Position numbers and translations under genes: made by a program. 64,000 nt of DNA from Tremella fuciformis (lineage: Eukaryota > Basidiomycota > Tremellomycetes > Tremellales > Tremellaceae): assembly GCA_032768795.1 (NCBI GenBank), contig CP136497.1:126501-190500 (forward strand), read 5' to 3'. The notes below the pieces were generated by a model. The model was not told the DNA's origin, did no database searches, and saw only the letters and a list, made by a program, of their open reading frames with translations. This document shows, piece by piece, positions 10,238-20,800 of the stretch. Numbering within the stretch: the first letter of the stretch is position 1; each line of letters opens with the position of its first letter.

Positions 10238-13200
10238 ATGTCCGAGAACGACTCTCTCTCCTCCATCAACAAACTTGTCCCCACTCTCACCGGCCTCGAC
10301 ACTTTCCTCCGCTGGCAACGGGCTGTACGCCTTGTCCTACTCGACAAAGGTGCGATCAGCAACCTCACCGCCACGGAGACGGAACCCTTCCGTCGTGCAG
10401 TCAACCTCACCATCCCTGGTGACACGCACATTGTCAGGCCGCCTGGCAGCTTTGCCGGAGAGTCTCCTCCCGACGCCACCAACTCCTCCACCAACGCGGC
10501 CCTCACCAATGCTCAGAGGACGCTGTGGGATGCATGGGCGGCAAAGGAGAGAAAGGCACGGGTGACGCTCCTGCTCACCGTGTCTGAAGGGATTGCAGGA
10601 CAAGTGGAGCATCTCTGGTCGGCAAACGACATTTGGACTCGCATTACGGCTACGCATCAGATCCGCACGTCCACCCGTCGCAACGCCATCAACAACCAGA
10701 TCTCCCTCCTTCACCTTCCCGACAAGGCCTCGTACTCTCAGATGATCCAGCATCTTGAGAAGTTCACCACCCTCATCTCCGAAGGCATCGGCGCTGGTCT
10801 TCTCTTCACCGACCAAGATCAGACCGAGAAGTTCCTTCTCACCTTCGGCGATGACTTCGAATCCTTCCGCATCAACTGGGACCTCCGACCTGATGAGCAA
10901 CGCTCATGGGAATCCCTCGTCTCCGCCTACCGCAGCATTGCCGACTCCCGTCACCTCCGAGAAAAGCTCAGTGACGCTGTTGAGGCTGGCGTCAACGCTG
11001 TTATTGCCAGCAAGGACGCCGTGAGGCAAACTGGCAATGGCGGGCAAGGGGGTCAAGGTGCCAACAGAGGAGGACATCCGAAGCAAGGTGGTTCGAACAA
11101 GAAGGTCAAAGGAAAGAAGGGGGAGAAGAAGTGCACCTGGTGCACGTACAAGGGACATGAGGAGAAGGAGTGTCGGAAGAAGGCAGCAGGGGAGCCATCC
11201 AAAGCCCAAGTCCTTGAGGCGACAAAAGCTCTGAAGCAGAAGGGCACGATCAACAACATAGAAGCTCGGTCTCCTTCACCGGAGTACTTTGGTTCGATTT
11301 CTGCATTCTCTGCCCTTTACTCTGCTGCATCGCCATCTACTAAGGATCCTCTCGTCTTCCTCCTCGACACAGGAGCTACTCATCATGTGGTCTCACACCG
11401 CAAGCTCCTCTCCGACATCAAGAGGCTAGGCAAGCCTCGCATATTCAACCTTGCCAAGTCCGACCGCACCGTCACAGCATACGAAGTTGGATCAATACGC
11501 ATCCCTGTATCGAACGGTCACATCAAGCTGCATGATGTTCACTTCATGCCCGATGCCGGACTCAATATCCTGTCCGAGGGCCAGCTTTCTCAAGCCGGGT
11601 GGAGCATCAACCTGTCCACGCTTACCCTCTCTCATCCACGATGTACACTCTCTCTGCAACGTCGTGGAGTCCTTCCCTATGTCGACCTAAATCAGAGGCA
11701 CGACACGCTACCAACCCTCACACCACTCACTCTCAATGCCGTAACACGCGCAGAATCGCCTATGTTCAGAGAGCACTGCCGTCTTGGTCACCTCCATCCG
11801 ACGAAGATCCTTGAGCTATCAACGGAATGGCCGAACCACAACGAGTTGAAGGCCGACACATTCCAGCTCTCGGATTGCGACTCCTGTCAGCGACAGAAAG
11901 CAACTGTTCAACCCAAGCCGGGGCAGAGTGAGCGCGGGAGTGAAGATGGGGAGATGGTTCATGTGGACATCGCTGGTCCAATGAATCCATCTGTGCAAGG
12001 GAACACATATTACGTGGCAATGGTGGCAGACTGGACAGGAGTCAAGAATGTCAGCCCCATTGCGGACAAAGGTCAAGCTTTTGGCCAGCTTCAAGTCTTC
12101 ATCACCCGACTTGAACGACAATCAGGCGTCAAGGTCAAGATCGTGCGTTCCGACAGAGGAACAGAGTTTGACTCTACACAAGCTCGAGACTGGTACAACC
12201 GCACCGGCATAGTCCACCAGCTCTCACCCCGCTATGTGCACGAACATGCAGGTGTTATAGAACGGTTCAATCGCACCATCAAGGAGATGACCGCATCTAT
12301 CCTCGACAAGACACCTCTCGGCCACGCCTTCTGGGACTTTGCCATCCTACATGCTGTTGGCGTCCTCAACAAGACCACCACTGGTGGCAATGGCAAGTCC
12401 GCTTGGACTACCATCACGGGTCGCCAAACAAATCTTGAGTCAATCAGAGAATTTGGCGAGATGGTCTTTGCCTTCATCCCGGCAGAGACACGCAGCAAAG
12501 CAGAGCTATCGACGCCAAGAGCAATGCTTGCACGAGTAATTGGCCAAGACCCAAGCACATCTGGCTGGGTAGTACGGTTCGAGCACGATGCAAAGATAGT
12601 CAGCTGCAGGGATATCAAGACTGCTACGGGCATGGACATCAGCACACCTCTCATGGTTCCAACCCTTCCACGCAGCCGTCCCACAGTAAATCCTGTCTCT
12701 CGTCAACCACCAATTGCACCTCCTCGACCTCAACCTGCTCCTCCCGTTCCTCCGCCACCCGTCTCTACTCAGCAGATCCTCACTACGCCTCAAATTGCTG
12801 AGCAAAGGGGGACTGAGACAGGGGAGTCTGCGGTGACAGGGGAGAAGCAGCAGCAGAAGGAGAAGACACCGGTGCCAGAGGTACCTGCAGCAGCGCCGCA
12901 GCAGCCAAGTCCTGCACAACAAGCCACGCCTGCTCCTGCACCCCTACCAAAACCACCTCGTCGCAGTTCTCGACTCATCACATCTGTCACCATGCACGAC
13001 ACAGATGTTGATCACCTTGACAACTCGCCATTCCTCATGTTCATCTCAGCCAACGACCAGAACCCGATGTCACTCCAACAAGCATTGTCTCAGCACGACA
13101 ACAAGGAGTGGTGGGCTGCGGTTCAGGCAGAGCTGGAGAACCTAGAAGGAAAGCAGACATGGTCAGAAGTTGTACTGCCAAAGGGGAGAAAGATGGTTGG

Positions 13201-14677
13201 GAGCAAATGGGTGTTCCAGCGCAAGAAGGATGCAGACGGCCAAATCATCAAGCACAAAGCTCGACTTGTAGCCAAGGGCTACTCTCAGCAAAGAGGCATC
13301 GATTATCTCGAAACCTTTGCGCCAGTCAGCCGTCACACCTCGCTACGCATCCTCCTCACCCTTGGAGCCGTGCACGACCTTGAGATCATTCAAGCAGATG
13401 TTGAGGGAGCATTCCTTAATGGGAAACTCGATGTCGAGCTATACTTGGAGATTCCAGATGGATTCAAGCCAAGCAAGCCACACTTCAATGCACTGCGGCT
13501 GTGGAAAACAATCTACGGTCTCAAGCAGTCTGGACGAGCATGGTGGCAAGAGCTTTCCGACGCTCTCACCAAAATGGGTTTTGTGCGCGCACAGTCCGAC
13601 TGGGGTCTTTACACGCTTTTCAGTTCCAATGGCACACCGGCTGTCATCCTCATTGTCTATGTGGACGACATTGTCATTGCTGCAAAGAAGACAAGCGATA
13701 TAGACGCCATCCTTGACAAGCTCGGACGGAAATGGACCATCACTCGACTTGGTCCAGTCCATCACATCCTCGGCATGAAAGTTCAGCGTGACAGGGCAAA
13801 CTGCAAGCTCTGGCTCACCCAAGGCGGGTACATTGACCAGCTCATCGCCCGTTTTCCAAACTTCTTGCCATCTACGGCACGCCACTCGCCACTCCCAGTC
13901 AACCCTCAGACGGATGACGACAAACCTACCTCTCAGCGTCAATACCAAGAACTGGTAGGGTCACTCCTCTGGCTTGCTGGTTGCACACGACCCGACATTG
14001 CCTATGCCGCATCATTTCTTGGACGGTATAGCGCAGATCCCACAGAAGCCCACTGGCAAATGGGTCTGCGGGTCATCTCCTACCTCTCGCATTCACGCAA
14101 CATCGGCCTCACTCTTGGCGGCAAGCCTCGTTCGCTCGAATGCTACGTCGACTCAGATTGGGGAGGTTGCAAGGACACACGCCGCTCTACATCGGGACTA
14201 GTGGTATTCCTCCACGGATCAGCTGTCAACTGGTCATCCCGAAGACAACAGACTGTCTCTGCCTCATCAATGGAGGCAGAGTACATCGCCGCAGCCGAAG
14301 CAACGCACGAAGTATCCTGGTTCAGAAGCCTTCTTGGGGAGATGGGCCTGAAGGATCTTGTGAGCAAGGCAACAGTGCTGCATGTCGACAATCAGAGCGC
14401 AATCAAGCTGTCCGGCAACCCCATCACCCACTCTCGAGCAAAGCACATCGACATCAAGCACCACATTGTGCGCGAGCAGGTTGCCTTGGGCAACATCACC
14501 CTCGAGTACATTGAGACAGCAAAGCAGCGTGCAGACTTGCTCACCAAACCTCTCTCTGGCCCTGTCCACCTCAAGCAATGCGTCTTCCTTCGCCTGGAAA
14601 CGCCAAAGTCAGGGGAGGTGGCAACCAGGAGCAGCTCAACAGCGGCAAAGAGGCATATGGTGATGAGCACACGGTGA
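10238..14677 (+). CDS. Gag-Pol polyprotein of the Ty1/copia element
   Basis: A single frame of about 1,479 residues from the ATG at 10238. The order is Gag with a canonical zinc knuckle near residue 300 (CTWCTYKGHEEKEC, C-x2-C-x4-H-x4-C), protease (LLDTGATHHVV near 377), the GAG-pre-integrase finger (HCRLGHLHP ... CDSCQRQK), integrase core with D-D-E near 576, 637 and 674, reverse transcriptase with YVDD near 1141, and RNase H (YVDSDWGGC, ASSMEAEY, LHVDNQSA). Integrase before reverse transcriptase marks it as copia. A Pro-rich linker lies between integrase and RT (about 815-910). No stop or frameshift was seen, and all catalytic motifs are present. Confidence 0.95.
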   Translation: MSENDSLSSINKLVPTLTGLDTFLRWQRAVRLVLLDKGAISNLTATETEPFRRAVNLTIPGDTHIVRPPGSFAGESPPDATNSSTNAALTNAQRTLWDAWAAKERKARVTLLLTVSEGIAGQVEHLWSANDIWTRITATHQIRTSTRRNAINNQISLLHLPDKASYSQMIQHLEKFTTLISEGIGAGLLFTDQDQTEKFLLTFGDDFESFRINWDLRPDEQRSWESLVSAYRSIADSRHLREKLSDAVEAGVNAVIASKDAVRQTGNGGQGGQGANRGGHPKQGGSNKKVKGKKGEKKCTWCTYKGHEEKECRKKAAGEPSKAQVLEATKALKQKGTINNIEARSPSPEYFGSISAFSALYSAASPSTKDPLVFLLDTGATHHVVSHRKLLSDIKRLGKPRIFNLAKSDRTVTAYEVGSIRIPVSNGHIKLHDVHFMPDAGLNILSEGQLSQAGWSINLSTLTLSHPRCTLSLQRRGVLPYVDLNQRHDTLPTLTPLTLNAVTRAESPMFREHCRLGHLHPTKILELSTEWPNHNELKADTFQLSDCDSCQRQKATVQPKPGQSERGSEDGEMVHVDIAGPMNPSVQGNTYYVAMVADWTGVKNVSPIADKGQAFGQLQVFITRLERQSGVKVKIVRSDRGTEFDSTQARDWYNRTGIVHQLSPRYVHEHAGVIERFNRTIKEMTASILDKTPLGHAFWDFAILHAVGVLNKTTTGGNGKSAWTTITGRQTNLESIREFGEMVFAFIPAETRSKAELSTPRAMLARVIGQDPSTSGWVVRFEHDAKIVSCRDIKTATGMDISTPLMVPTLPRSRPTVNPVSRQPPIAPPRPQPAPPVPPPPVSTQQILTTPQIAEQRGTETGESAVTGEKQQQKEKTPVPEVPAAAPQQPSPAQQATPAPAPLPKPPRRSSRLITSVTMHDTDVDHLDNSPFLMFISANDQNPMSLQQALSQHDNKEWWAAVQAELENLEGKQTWSEVVLPKGRKMVGSKWVFQRKKDADGQIIKHKARLVAKGYSQQRGIDYLETFAPVSRHTSLRILLTLGAVHDLEIIQADVEGAFLNGKLDVELYLEIPDGFKPSKPHFNALRLWKTIYGLKQSGRAWWQELSDALTKMGFVRAQSDWGLYTLFSSNGTPAVILIVYVDDIVIAAKKTSDIDAILDKLGRKWTITRLGPVHHILGMKVQRDRANCKLWLTQGGYIDQLIARFPNFLPSTARHSPLPVNPQTDDDKPTSQRQYQELVGSLLWLAGCTRPDIAYAASFLGRYSADPTEAHWQMGLRVISYLSHSRNIGLTLGGKPRSLECYVDSDWGGCKDTRRSTSGLVVFLHGSAVNWSSRRQQTVSASSMEAEYIAAAEATHEVSWFRSLLGEMGLKDLVSKATVLHVDNQSAIKLSGNPITHSRAKHIDIKHHIVREQVALGNITLEYIETAKQRADLLTKPLSGPVHLKQCVFLRLETPKSGEVATRSSSTAAKRHMVMSTR

Positions 14678-14687
14678 TTGATCTCAT

Positions 14688-14760
14688 TGAGGGGAGTGTC
14701 GATAGAATCGGAGATAGGGATATCGGGTATAAGGCAATTCAAACAATCCCGTAGTCTACA
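14688..14760 (+). repeat. Polypurine tract and start of the copia 3' LTR
   Basis: GAGGGGAG directly precedes TGTCGATAGAATCGG. This is the expected junction of a polypurine tract and a 3' LTR, eleven bases after the gag-pol stop. The LTR length is not known because no second copy is in the window. Confidence 0.5.
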
Positions 14761-15072
14761 TTACTCTCGTCTCATAGAAAGAGTTATGTGAGCGTCTTTC
14801 GACATCCGACAAATCAACGCTGCTGGGGCCCCGATCGAAGAGGAGTTGGGGGAAGCGGACGCACGCCAATCTCCACACCTGCAAATTGACGTTGGTCGCT
14901 TTGTCTTCCTCCCGGCGGTGAAGATACAATGAGGCCATGGCGCTGATCTGATGCGCTTTCTGCGTGCCAAGCGCTTCGGTGACTCGGAAGGCATCCGGCT
15001 GCTGGCTTATACCGCACGATGGGTAGGCGAATTATCCCGCCGCATGAATGAGGTGCGATGTCCACGGTCCTA
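14761..15072. other. Spacer between the copia element and the regulator gene
   Basis: No supported gene. It should hold the 3' untranslated region of the minus-strand regulator at 15073-17620 and perhaps the rest of the copia 3' LTR. Confidence 0.5.
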
Positions 15073-17620
15073 TCAGAACGAGATACCCGATTGGTCCCAG
15101 TTGATGGCCTGATCTGGGAAGAACATGCCCCACGCGTCCTGGGAAGCGAGCCAGTCCTGTAGCTCCTTTGAATGGTCGACATTCGATAGACTCGTTGTGT
15201 TAAGGTTGGAGGCCGCGGACGTGGGATTATACTCGTCGTGCAGACCGACTAAGACCTCTCGCGCCATACGTGCCTCCTGCCAGACCGTCCCCAGTCTTGC
15301 GAACAGTTCGAGCTGTTTAGTCAGCCTATGAGTATTGTATGTCGATGTCAGATACGGACACATTGATTGAAATTGTCCACCTCCATTCGCCAACTATCGC
15401 TGTTATATAGCGATCCCACGCATTTGAGGAGAAAGACAGTGGCGGCTCCGAACAGCGCATTGACTATACGTGTGAGTTGCAACTCGCAGCGTGGGTGCTC
15501 GACTGACTGTGATTGTGATGTCCGAACCGAAAGCCATATGTGCTATCGAAGAGGCGCACAAGACTCAAGATAGCCATCGCCGACTGATCACATCTTCCCT
15601 CGGAGACAGGGCGTGACGCACGGTAGAATGGCCGATGCACCAGGATTACGCACAAGTGATAGGTGCAATGTAGCATCAGGATATGCGGGAGGGCATGCTT
15701 TTCGGCTGGTCGCAGGGGAAAGTTGGCATACCACTCGTCGAGCTGCTGAGAGATGTTGGCAGCGAACGTTTCCCGATTCGAGTCGCCGCTCGTTGAGGAA
15801 TACCTGAGATCAGCACGTCTTGCTCGAAGCTGATGACAGGCATACGATTGCGTGACCAGCGCATGAGCTATTACCGCAAGGCGAGCTGTCCAGTGGAATG
15901 TCGTGGACGCCATCGAGGGCGTCCCGCTCATGATCAGACCTGGACACGGAGAGCGAGCAGCAGGAGCGAGCCTTGGAGCGGTCCATGGCGTATCGTCCAT
16001 CGCCTTATTGATACGTGGGAAGGGGACCTGGGCTGCGGCGACCATCGGCGCACGTCCTCCTGCCACCCCACGAATCTGACACGTCAGCCTATGTGAGCGA
16101 TCACGCAGCTTTATTCACGGTATCAAGCAGGAATGTCGTCCAGAATCCATAATCCCTCGAGTCCCGCTCCTGCTCAGTGATGTGACCCCTAACGACATAG
16201 CTGGAACACTGCATATGAGCTTCGAGTGCATTCGGTGGTCAAAGGGGCCTCACATCGACGTTCAGGCCCATGACATTGACAGCAGCGATCGGCATTCCCG
16301 AGTGCAGGTACCCAGTACTATATGGCCTCTCCCAGGATTCGGGTCCTCTGCTGTGCGTGGCCATGCGGTAGAAGTGCACAGCCCTACTATTCAGCTTGTC
16401 CCATTGCTATAAGACGCAGAGATTCACGCCGCAAACATGTGAAGCCCTCTTAGGGAGCTGAGGGTGGGCTGGTCGCTTTCCAGCAAGAGCAGGGGGTAGC
16501 AGTGTTGAACAAAGGCCGCATCGAATCGCCTTATTAATTCTGGTTCCTCCTCGCGAAGCAGATGCAACCCCACATACAGGATGCAACAGTGAAGCAGGGG
16601 CGAATAATGGGCGGTCCTGGCTAGTCCTGTCGAATCACCGGTCTGAGATCCTCGACTGGGGTCGCTCTGGAGCATATCCGCCTTGAAAGCCGGCATGTCG
16701 ACTATCAACAACCACGGCGCGTAGAATGCCGAGAAATACTCCAGGGCTTTGTCGTGTGTCGCGCGATCGATATTGAGCGAAGGGGGCAAATGGCGAGACC
16801 AGTCCACCCACTCCCCCGACCGTACAGGCTGCTCGTTTGGCGACTGTGACATGACCGAGCGGCGAGGAGCCTTATACGTCCACAGCGACGTAGGGCCAAA
16901 GTGCAAGAGAGACCCGCCGGCATCTTCCACTCGCTGCTCCGTCAACACCTGACCGAGGGATCGTGTGGGCTTACCGAGAAGCGCTCCGGATCAGAGGATG
17001 CTCCAGCTACTGTCAGGTGCGACGTCTCCGTGATTGGTGACGTCTCAGGTGGGATGACCGGGTTTAGGGGCTCGGTGGAAGAGGATGTGAAGGGCAGCGA
17101 GGGGTTGGTCATGGTGTACAGCACCGTGTCCTGCCGGGGCGGATGACTTGGTATCGCAATGGGAAGTGTCTGGATGGGGGTAGATGGCACAGGATCGACC
17201 TGCATGGGGATCACCTGCTGTACTGGGGCAGGTCTGGACGGGATGACATCGATGAGGTTCTGGATGAGGTTTTCAAACCGGTCCATCCTCGACTTGATGT
17301 CATCCATCTGCTCCGTATGGGTCCTAGCGGTCTTCAGCATGTCCCCGCGCAGCCCACAGACCTTCCCCACTTGCGCTTGTCCTCGTCTTTATACTCGCAT
17401 GCCGACGATCTATCCCTGCAAGCCCCGCACTGGGGTCTGGTTCCATCGCACCGCATCTTGCTATAGGCAATCAGCTCGAGTGTCCCTCGGGCTTCAGCGC
17501 CAAGACACACCGGCGTCGACAGCCATCGCATGCTCTCGAGACATGTGTTACATGGCGACTGCCCGTCCTCGAAGTCCGAGCTGTTTCACTGGATGTCGAG
17601 GCGCTCCGAGCTCGAGGCAT
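15073..17620 (-). CDS. Zn2Cys6 fungal-specific transcription factor
   Basis: A sequence-specific nuclear regulator. The start codon is at 17620 (MPRARSASTS). The zinc cluster is assembled across a 50-base intron at 17461-17510: ACDGC, then RRRKMRC, then DGTRPQCGACRDRSSAC, giving spacing C-x2-C-x6-C-x6-C-x2-C-x6-C. A second intron of only 38 bases (GTCTGTGG...GCTAG, near 17325-17362) restores frame into a coiled linker (MDDIKSRMDRFENLIQNL), as expected for dimerisation. The downstream exons (16424-16948, about 16180-16410, 15464-16066, 15073-15393) match the middle homology region of this family (YFSAFYAPWLLIVDMPAF; LHSGMPIAAVNVMGLNVD). The junction near 16400 was not fully resolved. It lies beside a 5-oxoprolinase and an Amadori oxidase and may regulate them (inference from position only). 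Confidence 0.85.
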
Positions 17621-17861
17621 GGGTATATGTGACTATGGTGAATGGCAAGGAGACAGCAAACAACAAGGCGAAACGGGAATTCGTTCCCCCGATAAGCCCT
17701 GCAGCAGCTCCGCCGGACGGCCGGTCGTGTGGGCTCAGTGGATGTTGTCGTCTGACCATCAAAGATCGCTATCTGTAGTGCGGTCCCGTGAACTATGGTG
17801 CACAGGATACCAGGTTGTCATATGCGAGAACCGGACGATACATGCGCACAACTACATTGTT

Positions 17862-20800
17862 CTAATCACACTCGGCCTGTGTTTGCGAGTATTGAGAAAC
17901 GCTACCGTTCGCGCGGGAGAACGGCGGAGGTTGCGAACCCTCCTTGGTCGTCAATGTCGGTTTGCTCTCCTGAGCTGCGACGTCGACCTCGTCGGGCGGA
18001 GTGCCCCAGCCACCAGCACCGGGTGTATGGATGATCAATTGCTCACCCACACGCAAGCTGAGATCGTGTCAGCAAAGTCCCCCTCCCCATGCTTTAGAGG
18101 CTACATACTTGACGTGGGCTGAAGGCTTGAGCTTGACGAGCCGAAGACCGCCTTCCTCAGTAAGCATGTTGATATATGAGGCTCCACGCGCCCCGTCTTT
18201 GCCGCCGTGGACGCCGTGAGGAGCGATGACGCGTCGATGTGCATCCGACGCCGCCTCCATGGGTGCACGGGCTTCGTATACTCGCCGAATACCGTCGCCA
18301 CCGCGGAACTTGCCTGCGCCGCCGGTCCCACGACGAATGCTAAACTCTCGCAGGATGGCGGGGAATCGACTCTCGAGTACCTCGAGGTCGCCAATACGTG
18401 TGTTGGTCATGTTGACGTGCACCGCCGATTGGCCGTGCCATGTTGGACCGGCAGAACCGCCCCCGCACGCTGCACGGATCAGCACGGAACACCCGTGTGT
18501 GTGTGTGTGTGTGTGTGTGTGTAGGGGACTCACTCGTCTCCTGCCATGTGTACTTCTTGTACAGCAAGTGAGTTCCGCTCATCGTTCCGTTCGAACCCGA
18601 CATGGCGTCAAACGCCGTAAAGACAATGTCGGCAACCCTTTGAGCGACCTCACCGTTGCTGCACAATCAGTCCCGACGTCATTCTCCATGACAGGCCGTC
18701 TTACCCGTTAGACACGGCGGCGTTCTTCGAGGCGGACAGGACCGAACCAGCAGGGATGATTACCTCCAGCGGGGCGAGCACACCTGCGTTCATGGGGATA
18801 TCTGTCTGCGACATTGTCCGCAAGCAGTACAGGATACCGGAACGGGTGACGGCCTCTGGCGCGTTGAAGTTGGAGAGTACCTCGGGACCAGTACCGGTAA
18901 AGTCGAAGACGCCGCTTCCGTCCTCGTTGACTGTGACCTTGAGTTTGACGACGGTGCCTTCGTCAAAGTAGTCGGTGGCCGTGTACACTTTGCCCGCGTG
19001 TGGGCGGAGAGCATCCCGAGTGCAGGCTTCGGCATTATCACGGATGGCTACAGTCAGCTTCGATACGAGTCTCGAGCACTCGACCGCTCACCCTTCATGT
19101 AGAAATGCACAACGTCCTTGCCGTACTCGTCGAACAAAGCGTGCAGCTGGGTGGTTCCTACAGCACAAGCCGAGCACTGAGCCTTGATGTCCGAGATGTT
19201 GTGGTCGAGACGTTTGGTGGCTTTGCACCCAGGGAAGTCACCGGCCCGCATGAAGGCCTCGACGATCTCCTCCTCGTTGAACACCCCATCGCGAACGGCA
19301 AAGGTCGACTCGAACGACACCCCCTCTTCCTGGCGGACAATAGCGGCGGGATTGTGTGGGTTGCCACCAAGACCCCCAATATCGGTGTGATGGCCTCGTG
19401 CCGCGACCCAGAAGAGGATGGTCTTGCCCTCATTATCGAACACCGGTTGAATAACCTATCCATGTCAGCTCAGAGAGTACGACGAGGAGGGGGACATTTA
19501 CAGTCAAGTCGGGAAGATGACCACCACCCGCTTCAGGAGTGTTGGAAAGGAGGAGGTCTCCCGGTCGGAGCTCGCCTTTACGCCGCTGGGCCTGGTACAT
19601 GACCGCATATTGCATCGAGCCCAAATGGGCGGGAACGTTAGGAGCATTGGCGACCAGCTCGCCACCGGCGTCGAAGAGCGCACAGGAGAAGCTACGAATG
19701 AGCACGCCGCTCGCACCCCTCGAACATCTGTCGACTCACTCGAGACGCTCTTTGATGGCGACAGACACGGCGGTCTTCTGCAATGCCCGGCACATCTGTT
19801 CGGCGATGCCCATGAAGCGGTGGCTGAAAATGGACAGCTGGATAGGGTCGACCGACGTCAAGTCGATGGTCTTGCGTGGCCCGAGGCCAACGTCAATGCT
19901 GGAAGCTTCAGCATCTTGTCACTGGCAGTGAGAGACGCTCACATGATGTGCGATTTGAGTATCCGCGCAACGTTCTGGGGGTGGAGCACAACGGTCTGCG
20001 TGCTGTCGAGGATGATACCCGGGCCTTGCATGGTCATGCCGGGTGACAGGTCGCTCAAGCGGTACAGCGGGATATCGACAAAGTGGCCAATCTCCTCAAA
20101 GTAAGTTGACGTCTTGGCGAACGCCTTGGGAGCAGCAACAGGCGCGGTACTGCTCTCATACTGTCGCAGCTCTTCGACGTACGGCGACTGCTCGCTTAGG
20201 TCTTCGGACACAGTCTTTGATGTCGCCCGGACTCGAATGGCGGCGACGGCGATAGGCGCGTCCAACGAGAAGGCGAACTCGCGCTTGTGTTCGTCGACGA
20301 AGGCGCGCACATAGTCGCCGTCCTCGGGCCGGAGGATCATGAGTGTGGTGTCGGAACCCTGGTACTGCAGGTTGAGGTACAGGTCGTATACGACCGACTC
20401 CTCAGAGACGCCCTGAGCCAGCAGGCGCTCGAGCGCGCGGGCCTTGAGCCCTCGGAAACGCTCGTCGATGACGGGCAGAGCCTCGGTCGAGTACTCCTGC
20501 ACGAAGGGCTCGGACACGTCAACTGCCACGTCGGCCAGTGCCATACCATAGGCGGAGAGGATGGAAGAGTATCTGAACCTCAGCGCCGCATCAGCCAGGG
20601 GAAGGGGACGAACTTGTGGACGATGACGTTGTGCATGCCCAACATGGCAGCGAGGGCAGTCGCATGCTGACCACCTGCTCCACCGAAGCAGCTCAAGTTG
20701 TGCGAGCTAGTCCGGAATCCACGCTGTTCAGTGAGGGCGCGGATCGGGCGAGCCATTGACGAGTCGGCGACATTGATGAAGCCGCAGGCGACTTCGGCGG

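Larger units (their letters stand above)
9780..14760 (+). mobile_element. Ty1/copia LTR retrotransposon, abutting the gypsy 3' LTR
   Basis: An intact copia-type gag-pol frame is preceded by about 458 bases of leader and followed by a purine tract (GAGGGGAG, about 14688-14696) and then TGTCGATAG, which fits the start of a 3' LTR at 14697. No matching 5' LTR copy is visible between 9780 and 10238. The simplest reading is that the gypsy element inserted into the 5' part of this copia element, so that the 5' LTR lies left of the window. The right end of the 3' LTR cannot be fixed from one copy; 14760 is the first TG...CA-compatible end. Confidence 0.7.

Noticed and set aside
14697..14760. Calling TGTCGATAG...CTACA a complete 64-base copia LTR
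   Set aside because: It is far shorter than usual and there is no second copy to define the ends.
18069..18533. His/Thr-repeat protein starting at the CA repeat
   Set aside because: The HTHTHT run is translation of an intronic microsatellite; the true 5-oxoprolinase exon begins after the acceptor downstream of it.
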